Shown here one piece after another: positions 22,501 through 33,878 of a stretch of DNA of 64,000 bases. The notes under the pieces are model-generated. The model did not search any database and was not told where the DNA came from. It saw nothing but the letters and a program-made list of their open reading frames with translations. The DNA lies in the NCBI RefSeq assembly GCF_030272615.1, contig NC_081415.1:418896757-418960756 (forward strand). Reading direction: 5' to 3'. Position numbers and translations under genes: made by a program. How positions within the stretch are numbered: position 1 is the stretch's first letter; the number at the start of each line of letters is the position of its first letter. This stretch comes from Cryptomeria japonica (lineage: Eukaryota; Streptophyta; Pinopsida; Cupressales; Cupressaceae).

Positions 22501-24077
22501 CAAATTTAAATGTATAACGTATCTCATATGGATAAACGTAGTTATTTAAATTCATAAAACGTTGAGAATTATGCATATGGCATGGTAGTTAAATATTGAA
22601 ATTAAAGTGTGAAAAAAAAGGTAAATTGGTAATGTTAATTTAGATTGTAATAGTGGCAGAAATTTCATTAGAATTACTTTAATGGATTAACTTGATATTA
22701 AGTATATAAATGAAATGAATGTAAAAAGGAAACAAAGATAAAATTATGTCACAATTCTTAAATTGAAATCTAAAAGATGAACATAATAGAAATATCTATC
22801 CTTTACCCTAGCAAATGAATCACGTCATGTTAATTATGTTTCATTATATTGGATATAGTTGTTTGGTCAAGTACGTTTAATCTTAACAAATCAACCTTAC
22901 CGAAATTTAACTTGATAATTGGTGAAACTCAACTAGTCCATCCTAATTATAACCCCAACAAATGAATTTCTTTATGATTGTTAAAGATGAACTGAAAAAG
23001 AAGGGATTCAATTAGTTGTTGATACATTAAACCTAATAAAAGAATCTCTCTCACCTTATATTCATTTAACAATAAAAAAAAAAGTGATTTGCAACAAGAT
23101 AATTGTAATTCAATCCCAATGAAAGAGCATCTGTTGGAACTTATACTCTAATCTTGAAATGTAAGATATTATCTAGCTAACTACATCTTAAAGGTAAAGG
23201 ATGAACTCTTGTGGCTAGATACATTTTCAACGTAATGATTCTAGCCAATCTAGTAGTATTATTTTAAAACTTCAAATGACTCCTATGGCTACTCACATTT
23301 TATCTTTCATTTAAGAGCTGCAACTCGTTAGTTGGCTACGCATGAAATCGAATAAAGGGGTTTCACTCTATTAATTGTGGTCAATCCTTAAGAACGAAAA
23401 TTCTCCTTATTAATCATACTGTTTAATATTTTAAAAAGAGATATCACATGTGGGTGAATATCTTAAAATCAAATGAAGGAAACCACGCTTTACTAATCGT
23501 AGTTTAACCTTAAATGTATGAATCTCATTAAGCCTATTATTAAACATTAAAGGATAAAATCATTTGTGAATGGATACCTCAAACCCAAAGAATGAACCTC
23601 ACTATATTAAAAGCATGAACCCTTTTGGGAGACCTCTTAATGAAATTATGACAATTAAGTGCATTAATTAAATAACCTATCAAGGGCCTCCTATCCACCC
23701 GAAGTAAATGATCGATTCCTAAAATTAGAAGATGCCAAACCATTAATCAAGATCTATGCGTTATCTCGTAACTAAGATATCTAGTTTAATGGATCTAATG
23801 ACGCAAGTTGAGTTAGGTGTAAGGTTGTGTAATCGCGTTAGGAAACTCCTTAGGATTGGCTGAGCCTTCCGCTGTGATATCTAAGTTGACAGATAATCTC
23901 CATTGTATTTTAATGTCGTGACTAATAATGAATTGAGTTAACTTCAATTTATCTTAATAATGTAACCGTTTCATTAACCCTTTTAATTATTATAAAAATA
24001 AAAAAATAAAATAAATTTACAATCTATTCGAGTGTTTTTAATTTAAACCCTTAGGGGTTTCCTGGCGGGGCATTACA
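19510..24077 (+). repeat. 3' LTR of the LARD-like element (4,568 bp)
   Basis: It is collinear with 11102-15667. Differences seen by eye are single bases near 11160/19568, 11517/19925, 11525/19933, 11650-11653/20058-20061, 11696/20104, 11798/20206 and 15510/23918, plus an A-rich tract near the end. Most are C/T or G/A changes. Confidence 0.95.
21512..21606. repeat. GC-rich palindrome cluster, second LTR copy
   Basis: Same GCTACC/GGTAGC hairpin block as at 13104-13197, preserved without visible change. Confidence 0.8.
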
Positions 24078-24082
24078 TAAAG

Positions 24083-24835
24083 AGATCCATTGAGTCAATC
24101 CCCCTCTTTTTGGGGATAAGAGCAATAAAAGTACCATTAACTTCTTTCAAAAAATTTCTAGCACCAAAAAACTCTTTCACAGCTCATGTAACATCATCTC
24201 CAATAATATGTCAGTACATTTGAAAGAAGAACATGGGAAAGCCGTCCGGACCTAGGGCCTTGTTGCCCTCAAAGGAGTTGACAGCTATCAAAATTTCATC
24301 ATGGGAAGGGATGGTAGTCAGGTGAGCATTCTGATCATCCCCTAAAATGGTAGGTATATTGTCCAGGAGGTCCCTTTGGGCCTGTATATCCAAATTCGGA
24401 TCCTTAGCAAGTAAATTGGAGAAAAAGTCCATAGAAGCCCTACTCATGGAATCATCTTCTACAACACATCTGCCATTCACTTTAATCTGAAAAATTCTAT
24501 TAATGGCCTTATATCTTAATGTGGACATATGGAAGTATTTAGTATTCCTACCCCCTTCCTTCAACCAGACATTTCTTGATCTTTGTTTCTAGTAGGTTTC
24601 CTCTTTAGCTATAATATCATGATATCTCATATGAATAGCATCTTTAGTATCTCTAGACGTATTAGTGTAACCATTATTCTGTATCTCATCCTGGATTTCC
24701 TCAAGCTCTAAGAGGGTTGTAGCTTTTGAGGTAAAGATATTCCCAAAGCATTCCTTATTCCACTTCTTAATATTATCTTTAACAATCTTCAGCTTTTTGA
24801 CCACTTTGTACATGACATTTCCTTCAATACTGACC
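24083..24835 (-). pseudogene. LINE reverse transcriptase, N-terminal part
   Basis: The frame 24564-24211 contains EGGRNTKYFH, GRCVVEDDS and NKALGPDGFP, standard for the region between endonuclease and palm in plant L1-type ORF2. The frame 24813-24589 upstream covers the linker (VKKLKIVKDNIKKWNKECFG). A stop follows FFFQMY. The element at 11102-24077 entered a little further on, before the PISLCN region. It was originally continuous with 11096-10035. Confidence 0.9.
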
Positions 24836-25626
24836 TACCACGAGTCCTTAATCTTACTTTCCAGATTTGGGTGTCTAGTCCACATCTTTTCAAATCTATA
24901 AGGGAAATGTCTCCTTGTATTCTTTTCTTCAGCCGTAAAGGTTATTGGGTAATGATTTGATCATGCCCTTATGTGAGAAGATAAAGAGCAGTCATGAAGG
25001 TTAAACCAATCTAAGGAAAGGAGAGCTCTATCACGTCTAACCTGAATCAAATTATCACCACTTGTTCTATTAGTACAAGTGTATTTGACTCCTTGCAACT
25101 CTAGGTCATGAATGACATTATTGTTTATAAAATCCATCAAGTCCAATCTACTGTCCAGATTAGCTTGACTCCCTCCCTTTTTCTCATTTTCCTTCTAGGG
25201 GGTGTTGAAATCTCCCATAATTATCCAGTTGTCCTCAACAAACCTGCTTCTTAACCCAGTAAGATTTCTCCACATCTCACTTCTACCAATCTCAGTGTTA
25301 GGAGCATATAAGCTAGTTAGGACCCACGTGGTGCAATTCTTAAGGTGCTTAAATCTAATGCAGGCCAAGTTGTTGTCCTAAATCAGAACCTCACCTTCTA
25401 CATTGTTTTTGTTCTAGAAGGTAGCAATTCCTCCCGATGCACCTTCTGAGCTCCCTCCACTGACTCCTCCATTTTTGAACATATTCAGGGTTTCAACTTT
25501 ATCTTTTGCCATCTTAGTTTCTTGAATCAAAAAAATATCAAGATTTTTATCTCTAATCATACTTTTAACTAAATCATATTTGTGAGGGTTGTTCAGTCCT
25601 TGAATATTCCAAGAGATGATTTTCAT
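24836..25626 (-). pseudogene. LINE apurinic-like endonuclease (EEP family)
   Basis: The start MKIISWNIQGLNNP is the canonical beginning of plant LINE ORF2 endonuclease, with FLIQETK following. After a stop near 25413 the domain continues as SLYAPNTEIG, WIIMGDFNTP, RRDRALLSLDW and a C-terminal SDHYPI. All expected endonuclease motifs are therefore visible but spread over several frames. The enzyme would nick the genomic target to prime reverse transcription. Its start codon is only about 42 bp from the LINE's 5' boundary. Confidence 0.9.
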
Positions 25627-25667
25627 GGATTTTTAGAGATACCTACCTCAAAGATGGTTCTTTGGGT

Positions 25668-25680
25668 AAAAAAAGACATG
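25668..25680. repeat. LINE target-site duplication, right
   Basis: Partner of 6463-6475, with one mismatch. Element E sequence resumes at 25681 with 'ttagaggaaatgg', as in the unoccupied copy near 42386. Confidence 0.8.
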
Positions 25681-25980
25681 TTAGAGGAAATGGAGGTATG
25701 CGATAAAAAGAAAGGGCTATCCTAATGAAGAAAACTAGAAAATAGAGACTTGAAAGCCCTAAGAGACCCTTTTTCTTTGTAGATAGGATAGTAAAAAAGA
25801 GGACTATGATTGATTTGAGAGAAAATATGATCAAGATAGTGAGAATAAAAGTAGGGGCATCTTTGGAAAGGTGAAAAGTTTATGACAATCAATGCAAATG
25901 AATACATATGGCATACAAATTTTTGAGAGAAATTGTTTAAAGGGATGATAGATATTAAAACACAACAAAATGATAGCATA
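25681..25980 (+). repeat. Element E 5' LTR, segment 2
   Basis: It matches 42386-42680 closely, for example 'gaaagggctatcctaatgaa'. The match stops at 42680 because element F begins there, so the true LTR end in this copy lies further right and is undetermined. Confidence 0.7.
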
Positions 25981-26858
25981 TATCAATTCAAATCCCTTGA
26001 GAAACTTTATGCCCTTAAAGCATAAGTGAATTAAAAAATCTAAAACAAGCCCTTGCATCATGCATTACCAAAGAAGACTAGATAATCAATGCAAATCTTT
26101 ATGCAATAGTTTGAGGTCTAAAATGAGGAGTTTTTGAGGAAAAAGCAACAATTTAATCATGTTTAGAGACCCCAAATGGATGCAACATTAGTCAATGGAA
26201 GTTTTGGGCCCACCAAACATTAGTTTGGAGTAGTTTCAAGCCTATTTTTGCATGATTTTCAATCATGTACGACCCAAAGAAGATTTTGTCATGCAGTTGG
26301 AGCAGGAAAAAAATAATGAAGAGCACTTGTTGAAGCTGAGTTCAAGGATATCATTCACCTTAAGGTGGAGTTTGAAAGCCTAGTTCCATCTTTTAGTCAA
26401 GAGAGGAAGCTTCATTTCTATAAAGTCTTCTCATGTACTTTATTTTAAAAAGTTATTTCTCTTTGCTTTAAGAAATTAGTAGAAGCAAAAAGGTGTTGTA
26501 ACTCATTTGCAACACTAGAAGCAATTTATTTTCTAGTTTTAGAAGCAATTTTTAAGATTGTACTTGCAAAAAAAATTATTATTTCAATAAAAACAACATG
26601 CTTGACTTCTCAAATTCAGGTGCTAAATGTATTCTTAATGATTTGATACAATTTATGTGATTTAGTCTCAAATCCTTAGATTTTGTCTCATTTTGAATAC
26701 ACTATATGCTTAGATAAGAGAAACTCATACAAGTGTAATGTATGGAAATAGAGTAGGAGCATTCACAAGCTAAGCAATGTAAACTAGGAAGTCCATTTAT
26801 TTCTATACAAAACATTAAAAGGATATTGAATTAAATAGATCCAACCTTAATTATATTT
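25981..26858 (+). other. Rest of E 5' LTR and E internal region, non-coding
   Basis: It contains no gene. A TATA-like 'ctataaag' near 26419 and a polypurine tract at its right edge are the only suggestive sites. No recognisable primer binding site was found. Confidence 0.45.
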
Positions 26859-26878
26859 AAAAAAGAAGAAGGGGTGAA
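26859..26878 (+). other. Probable polypurine tract of element E
   Basis: AAAAAAGAAGAAGGGGTGAA precedes TGTTGATTG, where similarity to the left LTR is about to start (the left copy's first 30 bases are hidden by copia). The tract would make E plus-stranded. Confidence 0.5.
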
Positions 26879-27538
26879 TGTTGATTGAATTATATTCCTT
26901 TTGATTGAATCTAGATGCCCTATTATGTGTCAAAATGCACATCAACACATGTACCTCCCTTGTACATCTTATTTATGTGTTTGACGCATTTTATGTTACC
27001 TATTTTAGGTGACCAAACTTCTAGAGGCCATAACTTGTGAACTGAGTGTTCGATTGACAGATCATTTGAAGTGTTGGAAAGCTCATGAAGCTCTCTATCA
27101 CCTCATAATCTTTTATGCTTGTTACACCCACTTTTCAGGGCAGTTTGGAACCTCTAAACTCCTTAAAATTAAATTTAAACCTTTCATTGCACCCTTTAAA
27201 AACAAAAAACTTTAATATCTTCAAAACTAGTTATTATCTTGCGACCAAAATTTATTGGCATGCTTATCTAGCTAATCCAAAGCTTTGGGGAAAATTTTGA
27301 ACCATTTCGTGTTCAAATTAAAAATTGCAATAAATAGTAACCTCATGTAAATGCAAGGTTGAGACACCATTTTTTGAACAAGATGTAGGATAACCTTGCA
27401 AAGGTTTCCATTATATAATTTAATCCATCCAAGAGAAGGTAGAAGAAAAGCACAATATTCCATGGGTTTAACTCTTGGTTTTCTCCATTGACAATGCTAA
27501 ATAAGATGCAAAGACAACTCAAAAGAAGAAAGGAAGTA
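26879..27538 (+). repeat. Element E 3' LTR, segment 1
   Basis: It aligns with 5329-5960. It is interrupted at 27538 by gypsy-1 (TSD AAGTA at 27534-27538 and 41865-41869) and continues at 41870. Confidence 0.7.
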
Positions 27539-28791
27539 TGTTGGTTCAAAACAATGGATTTTACACAACTTAGTACTCAACTTAGAGACACAAGTGCCTA
27601 ACTAAGCAACTTTCCAAACCCCACTACCTTGACTCATTTATCTTATCAATCCAAGGATGTACAACTTGAAATGGGATAATTAAATATATGCACCAAGACT
27701 GTCTAGAAACAAATATATTCTACTTTAAGCAAATGGAAATACTAATCAAATCTTCATAGGAAAGGAACTTGCTTTAAAATCACAACTCATAAATTATACT
27801 AACTTCTACTATCAAAATGTAAATTCTTTCAACTTATACATAATTAACTATTCTTCTATGTCTTGGCTGCAGGGACAAACATAGAGTAACAATTCATGGC
27901 CACAGAAGCAGATAGTGAGCAATTTAACATAACATAATTAGATAGCTTGAAAGATAAAGTGCATAAAAGATAAACAGATAGAATCTTCACCAAGTGGGCC
28001 CCCTTGGGCGAGTCTTCTAGAATGGAATTTACATTAGAAGCTAACTTATTGAGCTTGCACAACCATATTAAAACACCATAAGCTTATTCAAAAACCTAAG
28101 ATATACTCTTTATTCAAAAATCAGTTGAACAATATAACATTGTTTGATACAAAAACATTAACTAACTATCTAAGGAACATGAGAAGAATTTATAACATTC
28201 ATTCTTGCAACTGTTTCTATAAGAGTCACTCCACTTCCTAATATCTAGGTGGAGGATTTTATTTAGACTATGATTTCTAGGAAAACTGAGACAATTAGGA
28301 CTTTGTCCCATCCTTGAACATATGCAAATCTTCCCTAAATATTCTCTAACATCCATCATGACTATTAAAATAACTATTAATGAGTCATTATTGTTATGAA
28401 GATTCCTTAATGAGCTTGGACAACTAGTACCTAAGTTGCAACAATCCTTGACCCATTCATGCCTTGCTGTCCAGTGCTATCCACGTTGCCATGTTGTTAT
28501 AAATGAATCCTTGTTTCATCACAAAGAATTTTTCTATACAGCTGCAACACCAAGATTAGATCAAGAATTCCCATCCACATTTCATGATCATCCATTATAA
28601 CACATTTATTAATCACACAAAGACAATAAATACTTTATACTTCCATTCATAAAAATAAAGGTCTCAAACTATAGGTAACAAAATTATCAAAGAGGTCCAT
28701 AAAGTCGGTTAAAACATGATATAAAGCCCATAAAAAATTCCTAAGCATAGAAAAATGTTTGCAAATAGAAACATAAAACTAAGGCTTGTCA
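27539..28791 (-). repeat. Gypsy-1 3' LTR (1,253 bp)
   Basis: Plus-strand ends are TGTTGGTTC and CTTGTCA. It is collinear with 40595-41864 but with frequent substitutions and small indels. Confidence 0.92.
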
Positions 28792-28802
28792 CACCCCCCA
28801 AC
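28792..28802 (-). other. Polypurine tract of gypsy-1
   Basis: The minus strand reads AGTTGGGGGGTG directly before the 3' LTR start, the expected plus-strand primer. Confidence 0.75.
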
Positions 28803-31310
28803 TGAAGGTTTTGCTGGTCCACCAACAAAAAATTTCCGATTTTCCTTCCAGGTAATTCTTCCCAGTGTGGAACAAGCCAACATAGCATAGGTGGCTGGAA
28901 GATCAGGGGTATCCACTTTTCTTGTTGAGCTTGACCTAGGTGAATGTAAGTAGCTTCTCTTTTGAGTGCTACATGATAATTCCTGAGGGAATGAGGGTCT
29001 ACTCATTTCAAATCTTCAGGCAACCAATTCCATCTATGGGCTAGGTGTCCATATACTATTTTGGCTATTGTTTCTGCCATCTGTTCATATTCACCTTTCC
29101 CTCAATGATAGGATCCTCTTCTTAACATCTAGTTCAACATTAAGTTGATTCCATTTATAATATATTTCATTAGGATCCCATATTTCATCTCTCAATGGCA
29201 AAGGAACAATTTGCTCCATGCCTAGGTATTCCCTAGCTTTCTCACCTCTGTTATTCTCATTCTGAATGTAGGTCATAAATTCCCTAAGGTGAATGTCTCC
29301 AATTGAGAGTAGTGGATTCCACTATGGAGTATATGGGATGGCATAATTATGAAGATAAAATTCACATAGACAATTATTCTACTAGGAGAGGAGGTGTTAT
29401 AAGCATTGATAAATTATTCAGGGGTCATTAAGGATGAACTTAATCTAGACAACTCACTGCTTATCTTGTAAGAAAGACACAATTCCTTCATATAAAGGGA
29501 CTATACCCTAGGAGGTGGCCTACACTCAATTGCTTGAGGAAATAGAGTAGCAATATTGTCTATTCTATCCTCCAACCTATTTATTTCTACATCTTTCTTT
29601 GTTAGTTTTTCTTTTAAAATTTCCTTCTCCTTTTTCCATTCTTCCTCCCTCTTTTCTAATAACCTCCAAAATTCAATAGCAACTAAATCCTAAGAAAATG
29701 AGGGAGGATTATGTTTACTTACCATAATCTTCTTCCTATGCTCCTCTAGATTCACTTTTTCAGTAGCTTCAACAAAATTCACTAGCCCAGATGCAGTAGT
29801 CCCATTATGAACAATAGGTTCCTCACGGTGGATCTACTGAGGATTAGGAGTGTCTCCATTATTTAGGTCAATCTGAATTTCTCTAGAATGAACTAACACC
29901 TCCTCTTCTGCATCTTCTTCTTCTTCTATTTCTTTTTCTTCTTTTGTTGCATCGTCCGGTGTCTCCTTTTCTGTCATGAATTGAGTGATATCATGAGCTA
30001 CATTCCCTGCTTTATAGAATGCCACATCTCTTGATTCTCCTTCCTCTTTAGATAATTATTCAAAGTGGGACATTTGTTGCTCTTTGTTTTCTTCCTTATT
30101 AGTAGAGAAAGGTGGAGATGGAATTTTAGGAGAATCCTTTTAAGAAGCCTCTTCCTTTTCAAAATTTGAGCTCGGGATATTAATCTTCTCTCCTTCGACT
30201 ATTTTTCTCTTGAATTTCTTTTTCAATCTGTGACTGGTTCTAATATGTCATTTTCTTGTGGAAGGTTTCTTTGTTTGCTTCCTTTTTTGGCCGGATTGGC
30301 TCACTTCAGCAATTGGTTTCTCCACTTTTTGGGTTGTTGCAGGGGTTTTATATTTCTTCCATTTTTGCTTTCTAGAGACGGTTGTCTATGATATTGGTTC
30401 TCTCAAAATAACACCAGGGAGCTTATCCTTCTTCTTTTTCTTAATCTTAGTTTGTTTTGCTAGCTTCCCCTTATTTTTATCCTTAGTTGCAATCCCTCAT
30501 GCCATATGAGTTTTCTCTACAACCTTTGGAGTGGTATCCTCATCTTCACTAGAAGAACTTTCACTACGAATTTCAGTAGGTCAGAGGATGAAGTGCCTTC
30601 AACTTCCCTAATGGTAGGCATCTGCCTTAATGGCTAAACCCTACTCATAGAAAGAAAGTCTACCCACTACATTCTAGAATTTTCTTCAACCAGCATTTGT
30701 TCAATCAATAACTGAATTAAACAATGGTGGGAAACCGACTGGGGATTACCTTTTTGGACTTGATTTTCCATCTATTTTAGCATGTTATAAAGAAAATTTG
30801 GGACATTCATTCATCGACCATGCCTCAAATGGCTTAGAAATTTGAAATGTATTGATTGCAATTGTGACTGCCTTCCTTCACAGGTGATATAATTAATAAC
30901 ATAAGTTACTCTTTGAGCCCAAAGAGGTGGAAGCAATAACCTATTTGTTCCTTGCTTACTGATATGCAGTAGAGGGTTGCCATGTTCTATGAATTAAGAT
31001 TGAGCTGACCTCACATATTTAGTTTCAGAGAAAGGTTATCCATCCATAGGTAGGCCTGAAACTTGTGCAATGCATTCCTCTATGATAGGAACCCTTACTC
31101 CTTTTACTACTGCCATATCATCCTTTACTGATTGTGCAAATTCTAGAGCAACATCTTCATCATAGGCATACAACTTTATAAAATAGTCTATCCATCCATA
31201 ACCACTAAACAAAGGTTCACAATCTTGATCATTTAATATCAGACTATGATTTGTAGGTTCTCGTCTGATTGGAGGACCCCCAATTTGTTGAAACAGATAT
31301 CTATACCATC
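28803..31310 (-). pseudogene. Gypsy-1 post-pol accessory gene, unknown function
   Basis: Reading down the minus strand from 31310, one frame with few stops gives a globular region: YGWIDYFIKLYAYDEDVALEF, VRVPIIEECIAQVSGLPMDG, YVINYITCEGRQ, FKFLSHLRHGR, MENQVQKG, LIQLLIEQML. A charged segment follows, with an acidic run at 29834-30025. A likely coiled coil rich in E/K heptads lies at about 29540-29690 (LEKREEEWKKEKEILKEKL). Open-frame-like sequence then continues to the polypurine tract, including 29276-29005. The globular part shares an ordered set of words with the LINE accessory ORF (6703-8430). The position matches the env-like gene of Athila elements, but I see no signal peptide or membrane segment. 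Confidence 0.6.
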
Positions 31311-31886
31311 AAGAAAACCATTCTACTATACTAAAATTCAAAATATGAATTTCTTTGTTTCCCCAAGTCTCAAGAAGAAAAAGTGGAATAAACAAGAGTC
31401 TTAGCTAAAAGAAAATTTAAATTTTGCTAAAAATTGAAAACTGACCTTAGTTAATATGTCAACTCAAATTTGTACAAACCTAATAATGGTAATATATTTT
31501 TTACATAATCTACGCCCCCCCCCCTCTGCGCAAACTGAAGTTAGATGCAGGTGTCCACACATGCAGATAGGTAGGAGAGTGGAATGCAATTATAAATATT
31601 TACAATCAATGATATGATAGGAAATGTGAAACAAAAAGAATGAATCATGAAATAAAGTGAAAAGTACTTATATTATTTGAAGATATTATGCTGACGCGCT
31701 CATATGACCACTCACACATGTGAAGTGAAAGGATTGTATTTTCAAATATTCAAATAATGAGTGTGGTGATGAAACTGAAAATGGAAGAAAATAAATATGA
31801 GTGAAATGGAGGTGATGAAGAATGAAACAAAGAAAAGAACTCCACATAGAAATGGAGTTATTTATTATGATTATTGTGAATTGTGG

Positions 31887-32158
31887 TCAAATTGATAGTG
31901 AATCTAGAGGATCACTAGCAGTGGCTGCAAGAGGATTGTGAAGTTCTTCAAATTGTTGCAGAAATTCTTCCTTATTATTGGGCTTGTGATAAAGATGAAG
32001 ACGGTGGCCATTGACTAACAGTTTGAATCTTGCATTATCAATAGTTACCAGTTTGACTATGCCATTAGAAAACACCTGTTCAATTTCATATCGACCAGGC
32101 CACCGTGTTAGTAATTTGCCAATGTTGTCTTTATATCTAGAATCATATAGCAAAGTCC
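31887..32158 (-). pseudogene. Gypsy-1 integrase C-terminal end
   Basis: The frame reads DWTLLYDSRYKDNIGKLLTRW, then YEIEQVF and VNGHRLHLYHK and ends at 31887. This is the usual C-terminal tail of Athila/Tat-type Pol after the integrase core. It is cut off from the rest by the solo LTR at 32164-33490. The few codons before DWT belong to the inserted LTR. Confidence 0.85.
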
Positions 32159-32163
32159 AATCT

Positions 32164-33490
32164 ATTGGAAACAAAAATGAAGGAAAACTAAGAGGGGGGT
32201 GAATCAGTTTTCACCAGATTAAACAATTTAAGCACAATCATAAATCTGATCAACTTCAACAAGAATAAAGGTAAAGACAATAACAATAATACACACAACA
32301 CCAAGATTTTTGACATGGAAAACCTGGTTCAGGGAAAAACCATGGTGGGAACCTACCCACAATGAGATAATACTTTGTAGTAGTAGTATGTGTAAATATT
32401 ACAATGGGGAATGCACATGCATTCATACACACTTCCTAGAGCTCACTGCTCAAAATATGATGACCTAGAAGGCTCCAAACTTCAGGGAAGGTTCACTACC
32501 TTACACTAATATTAAGACTACAATCCAGATTACATGAACTGCAAAGATAGCATCTACTAATGCCAGATGACGGTTCTGGTTAAGCTCATTTTTTTCCCTG
32601 CATTTATCTCTGCTCAATACATCATACCAAAAGATGAATTTTCTTATGCACACATACACCACTCTCTAATAATGTAGACACACCATGACACCACATTGAC
32701 ACCCAAATTGCATGAATATAACACCTATTTATATAGATCATCAACCTTGACTACAAGGTCGGCCAAACCCTCAACCCTCAATTACAAAATTGCATCACAC
32801 GATACATAAATAAACCACCAGACTAATAAAATTTCATAGATTACATAGTATGGACCTAAATAAAATCCTCTAACATGCATCACCATCGGAAATATCATCA
32901 AGATCAACTGCAACATGCTACACCACCAAAAATACCGCATAACATGAAGAATATCACCAGACCCAAAACATCTTCAAGAGAACGCACAAGGATCAATGAG
33001 GACTACCAAAACAAATAGGACACAGTCAGGATACACCAACACCACTTAATCAAATCTTCATCGATCAACACGTTGATACCCAAGAAAACTTCAACAACAA
33101 CAACTGGGACTAGAAAGATAACTTGTAGAGAACCAAATCAAGAACCATCTGAAATGTAGATACATGTGAAAATCCAAAACACTCTCACAAATCCACGACC
33201 AAAGATATGGTTGCATCAAAGAAAAATAGATCAAATACCAGAACACTGCAACACTGAACATATGAGAGCAATCTTCATACTGGAATCCACAACTCAACCA
33301 AATCAACACATAGCATCATGGAATCAATAAAGAATGAAGTATCTCTAGTTGACTCAACATCCCAAATTGATAAACCAACCAAATCAACTAATTGCAAGCA
33401 CCAGATCACCAAACGGCTCTCTGTAATACCAAAACACAGGAATATGTTGACATCAATGACAACATATCTTAGAAACAACAATATCCAACA
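32164..33490. repeat. Solo LTR (1,327 bp) in gypsy-1, TSD CAATC
   Basis: CAATC flanks both sides (32159-32163 and 33491-33495). It starts TATTGGAAAC and ends TCCAACA; the start is TA rather than TG, consistent with a G-to-A change after insertion. It is related to the solo LTR in copia (2273-3502). It is non-coding; the short frames inside are not supported. Confidence 0.85.
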
Positions 33491-33495
33491 CAATC

Positions 33496-33873
33496 ACCTG
33501 TATGAAATGATTGTTTTAATATATTTATCATGGCATTTCATAAGGTGATGTTGAACTCAAATTATATTTTGTAGAGTAGATTGTCTCAATTCATCCATTT
33601 GATTGAGTTGTAGAGTTCTTTCATTTTGTGCATCTAATAGGTTCATTCCTAGTTCCATTGTTGTTTGTAGGGTTTTGTGTTCAAATTCTATGGGCATTAT
33701 TGCTTTTTTCCATGGACTAGTTCAAAGGGTGTAAACCCTATAGTGGTTTTCTAGGATGTTCTATATGCCCATACTGCCTCTGGAAGACGATTTGCCTAAT
33801 CCTTCTTATGTATGGCAACAATTTTTGTTAATATTGCTTCAATTTCCCTATTGGTCACCTCAACTTTTCCATT
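33496..33873 (-). pseudogene. Gypsy-1 integrase, middle/C-terminal segment
   Basis: The minus strand from 33873 gives ANGKVEVTNREIEAILTKIV, the region around the third catalytic residue (the glutamate of the DDE triad). It then continues through stops to MPIEF, TMELGMNLLDAQN and QLNQMDELRQS near 33560-33700. The fragment joins 35303 upstream and 32158 downstream once the two solo LTRs are removed. Confidence 0.8.
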
Positions 33874-33878
33874 GGCTT

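Larger units (their letters stand above)
11102..24077 (+). mobile_element. Non-autonomous LTR retrotransposon (LARD-like), 12,976 bp, young
   Basis: TSD TAAAG lies at 11097-11101 and 24078-24082. Two nearly identical 4.57-kb LTRs (TGTAATGCCC...GGGGCATTACA) flank a 3,842-bp internal region with a perfect initiator-Met primer site and a polypurine tract, but no gag or pol. It interrupts the LINE reverse transcriptase gene. By eye I find about eight substitutions between the LTRs plus a changed A-rich tract near 15590/23997, so insertion is recent compared with everything around it. The ends and TGGTATCAGAGC primer site resemble Ty3/gypsy elements, which would be the likely helper, but no helper is in this window. 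LTRs of this size are exceptionally long. Confidence 0.9.
6476..25667 (-). mobile_element. L1-type LINE with extra downstream ORF
   Basis: Minus-strand order is endonuclease (25626 down to about 24840), reverse transcriptase (split), zf-RVT, RNase H (ending 8473), then an additional open frame (8430-6703) and a short AATCAAAA-like 3' end. It is flanked by a 13-bp TSD. Without the nested LTR element (12,981 bp including one TSD) it is about 6.2 kb. Only about 40 bp precede the endonuclease start, so a conventional ORF1 is absent or was lost by 5' truncation. An in-frame TGA overlaps the start codon (ATGA), which could be the tail of ORF1. All enzyme frames contain stops. Confidence 0.8.

Noticed and set aside
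28803-31310. Envelope gene of an endogenous retrovirus in gypsy-1
   Set aside because: The position fits Athila env-like genes, but no signal peptide, membrane anchor or furin-like site is visible; the coiled-coil and charged layout argue for an internal or nuclear protein.
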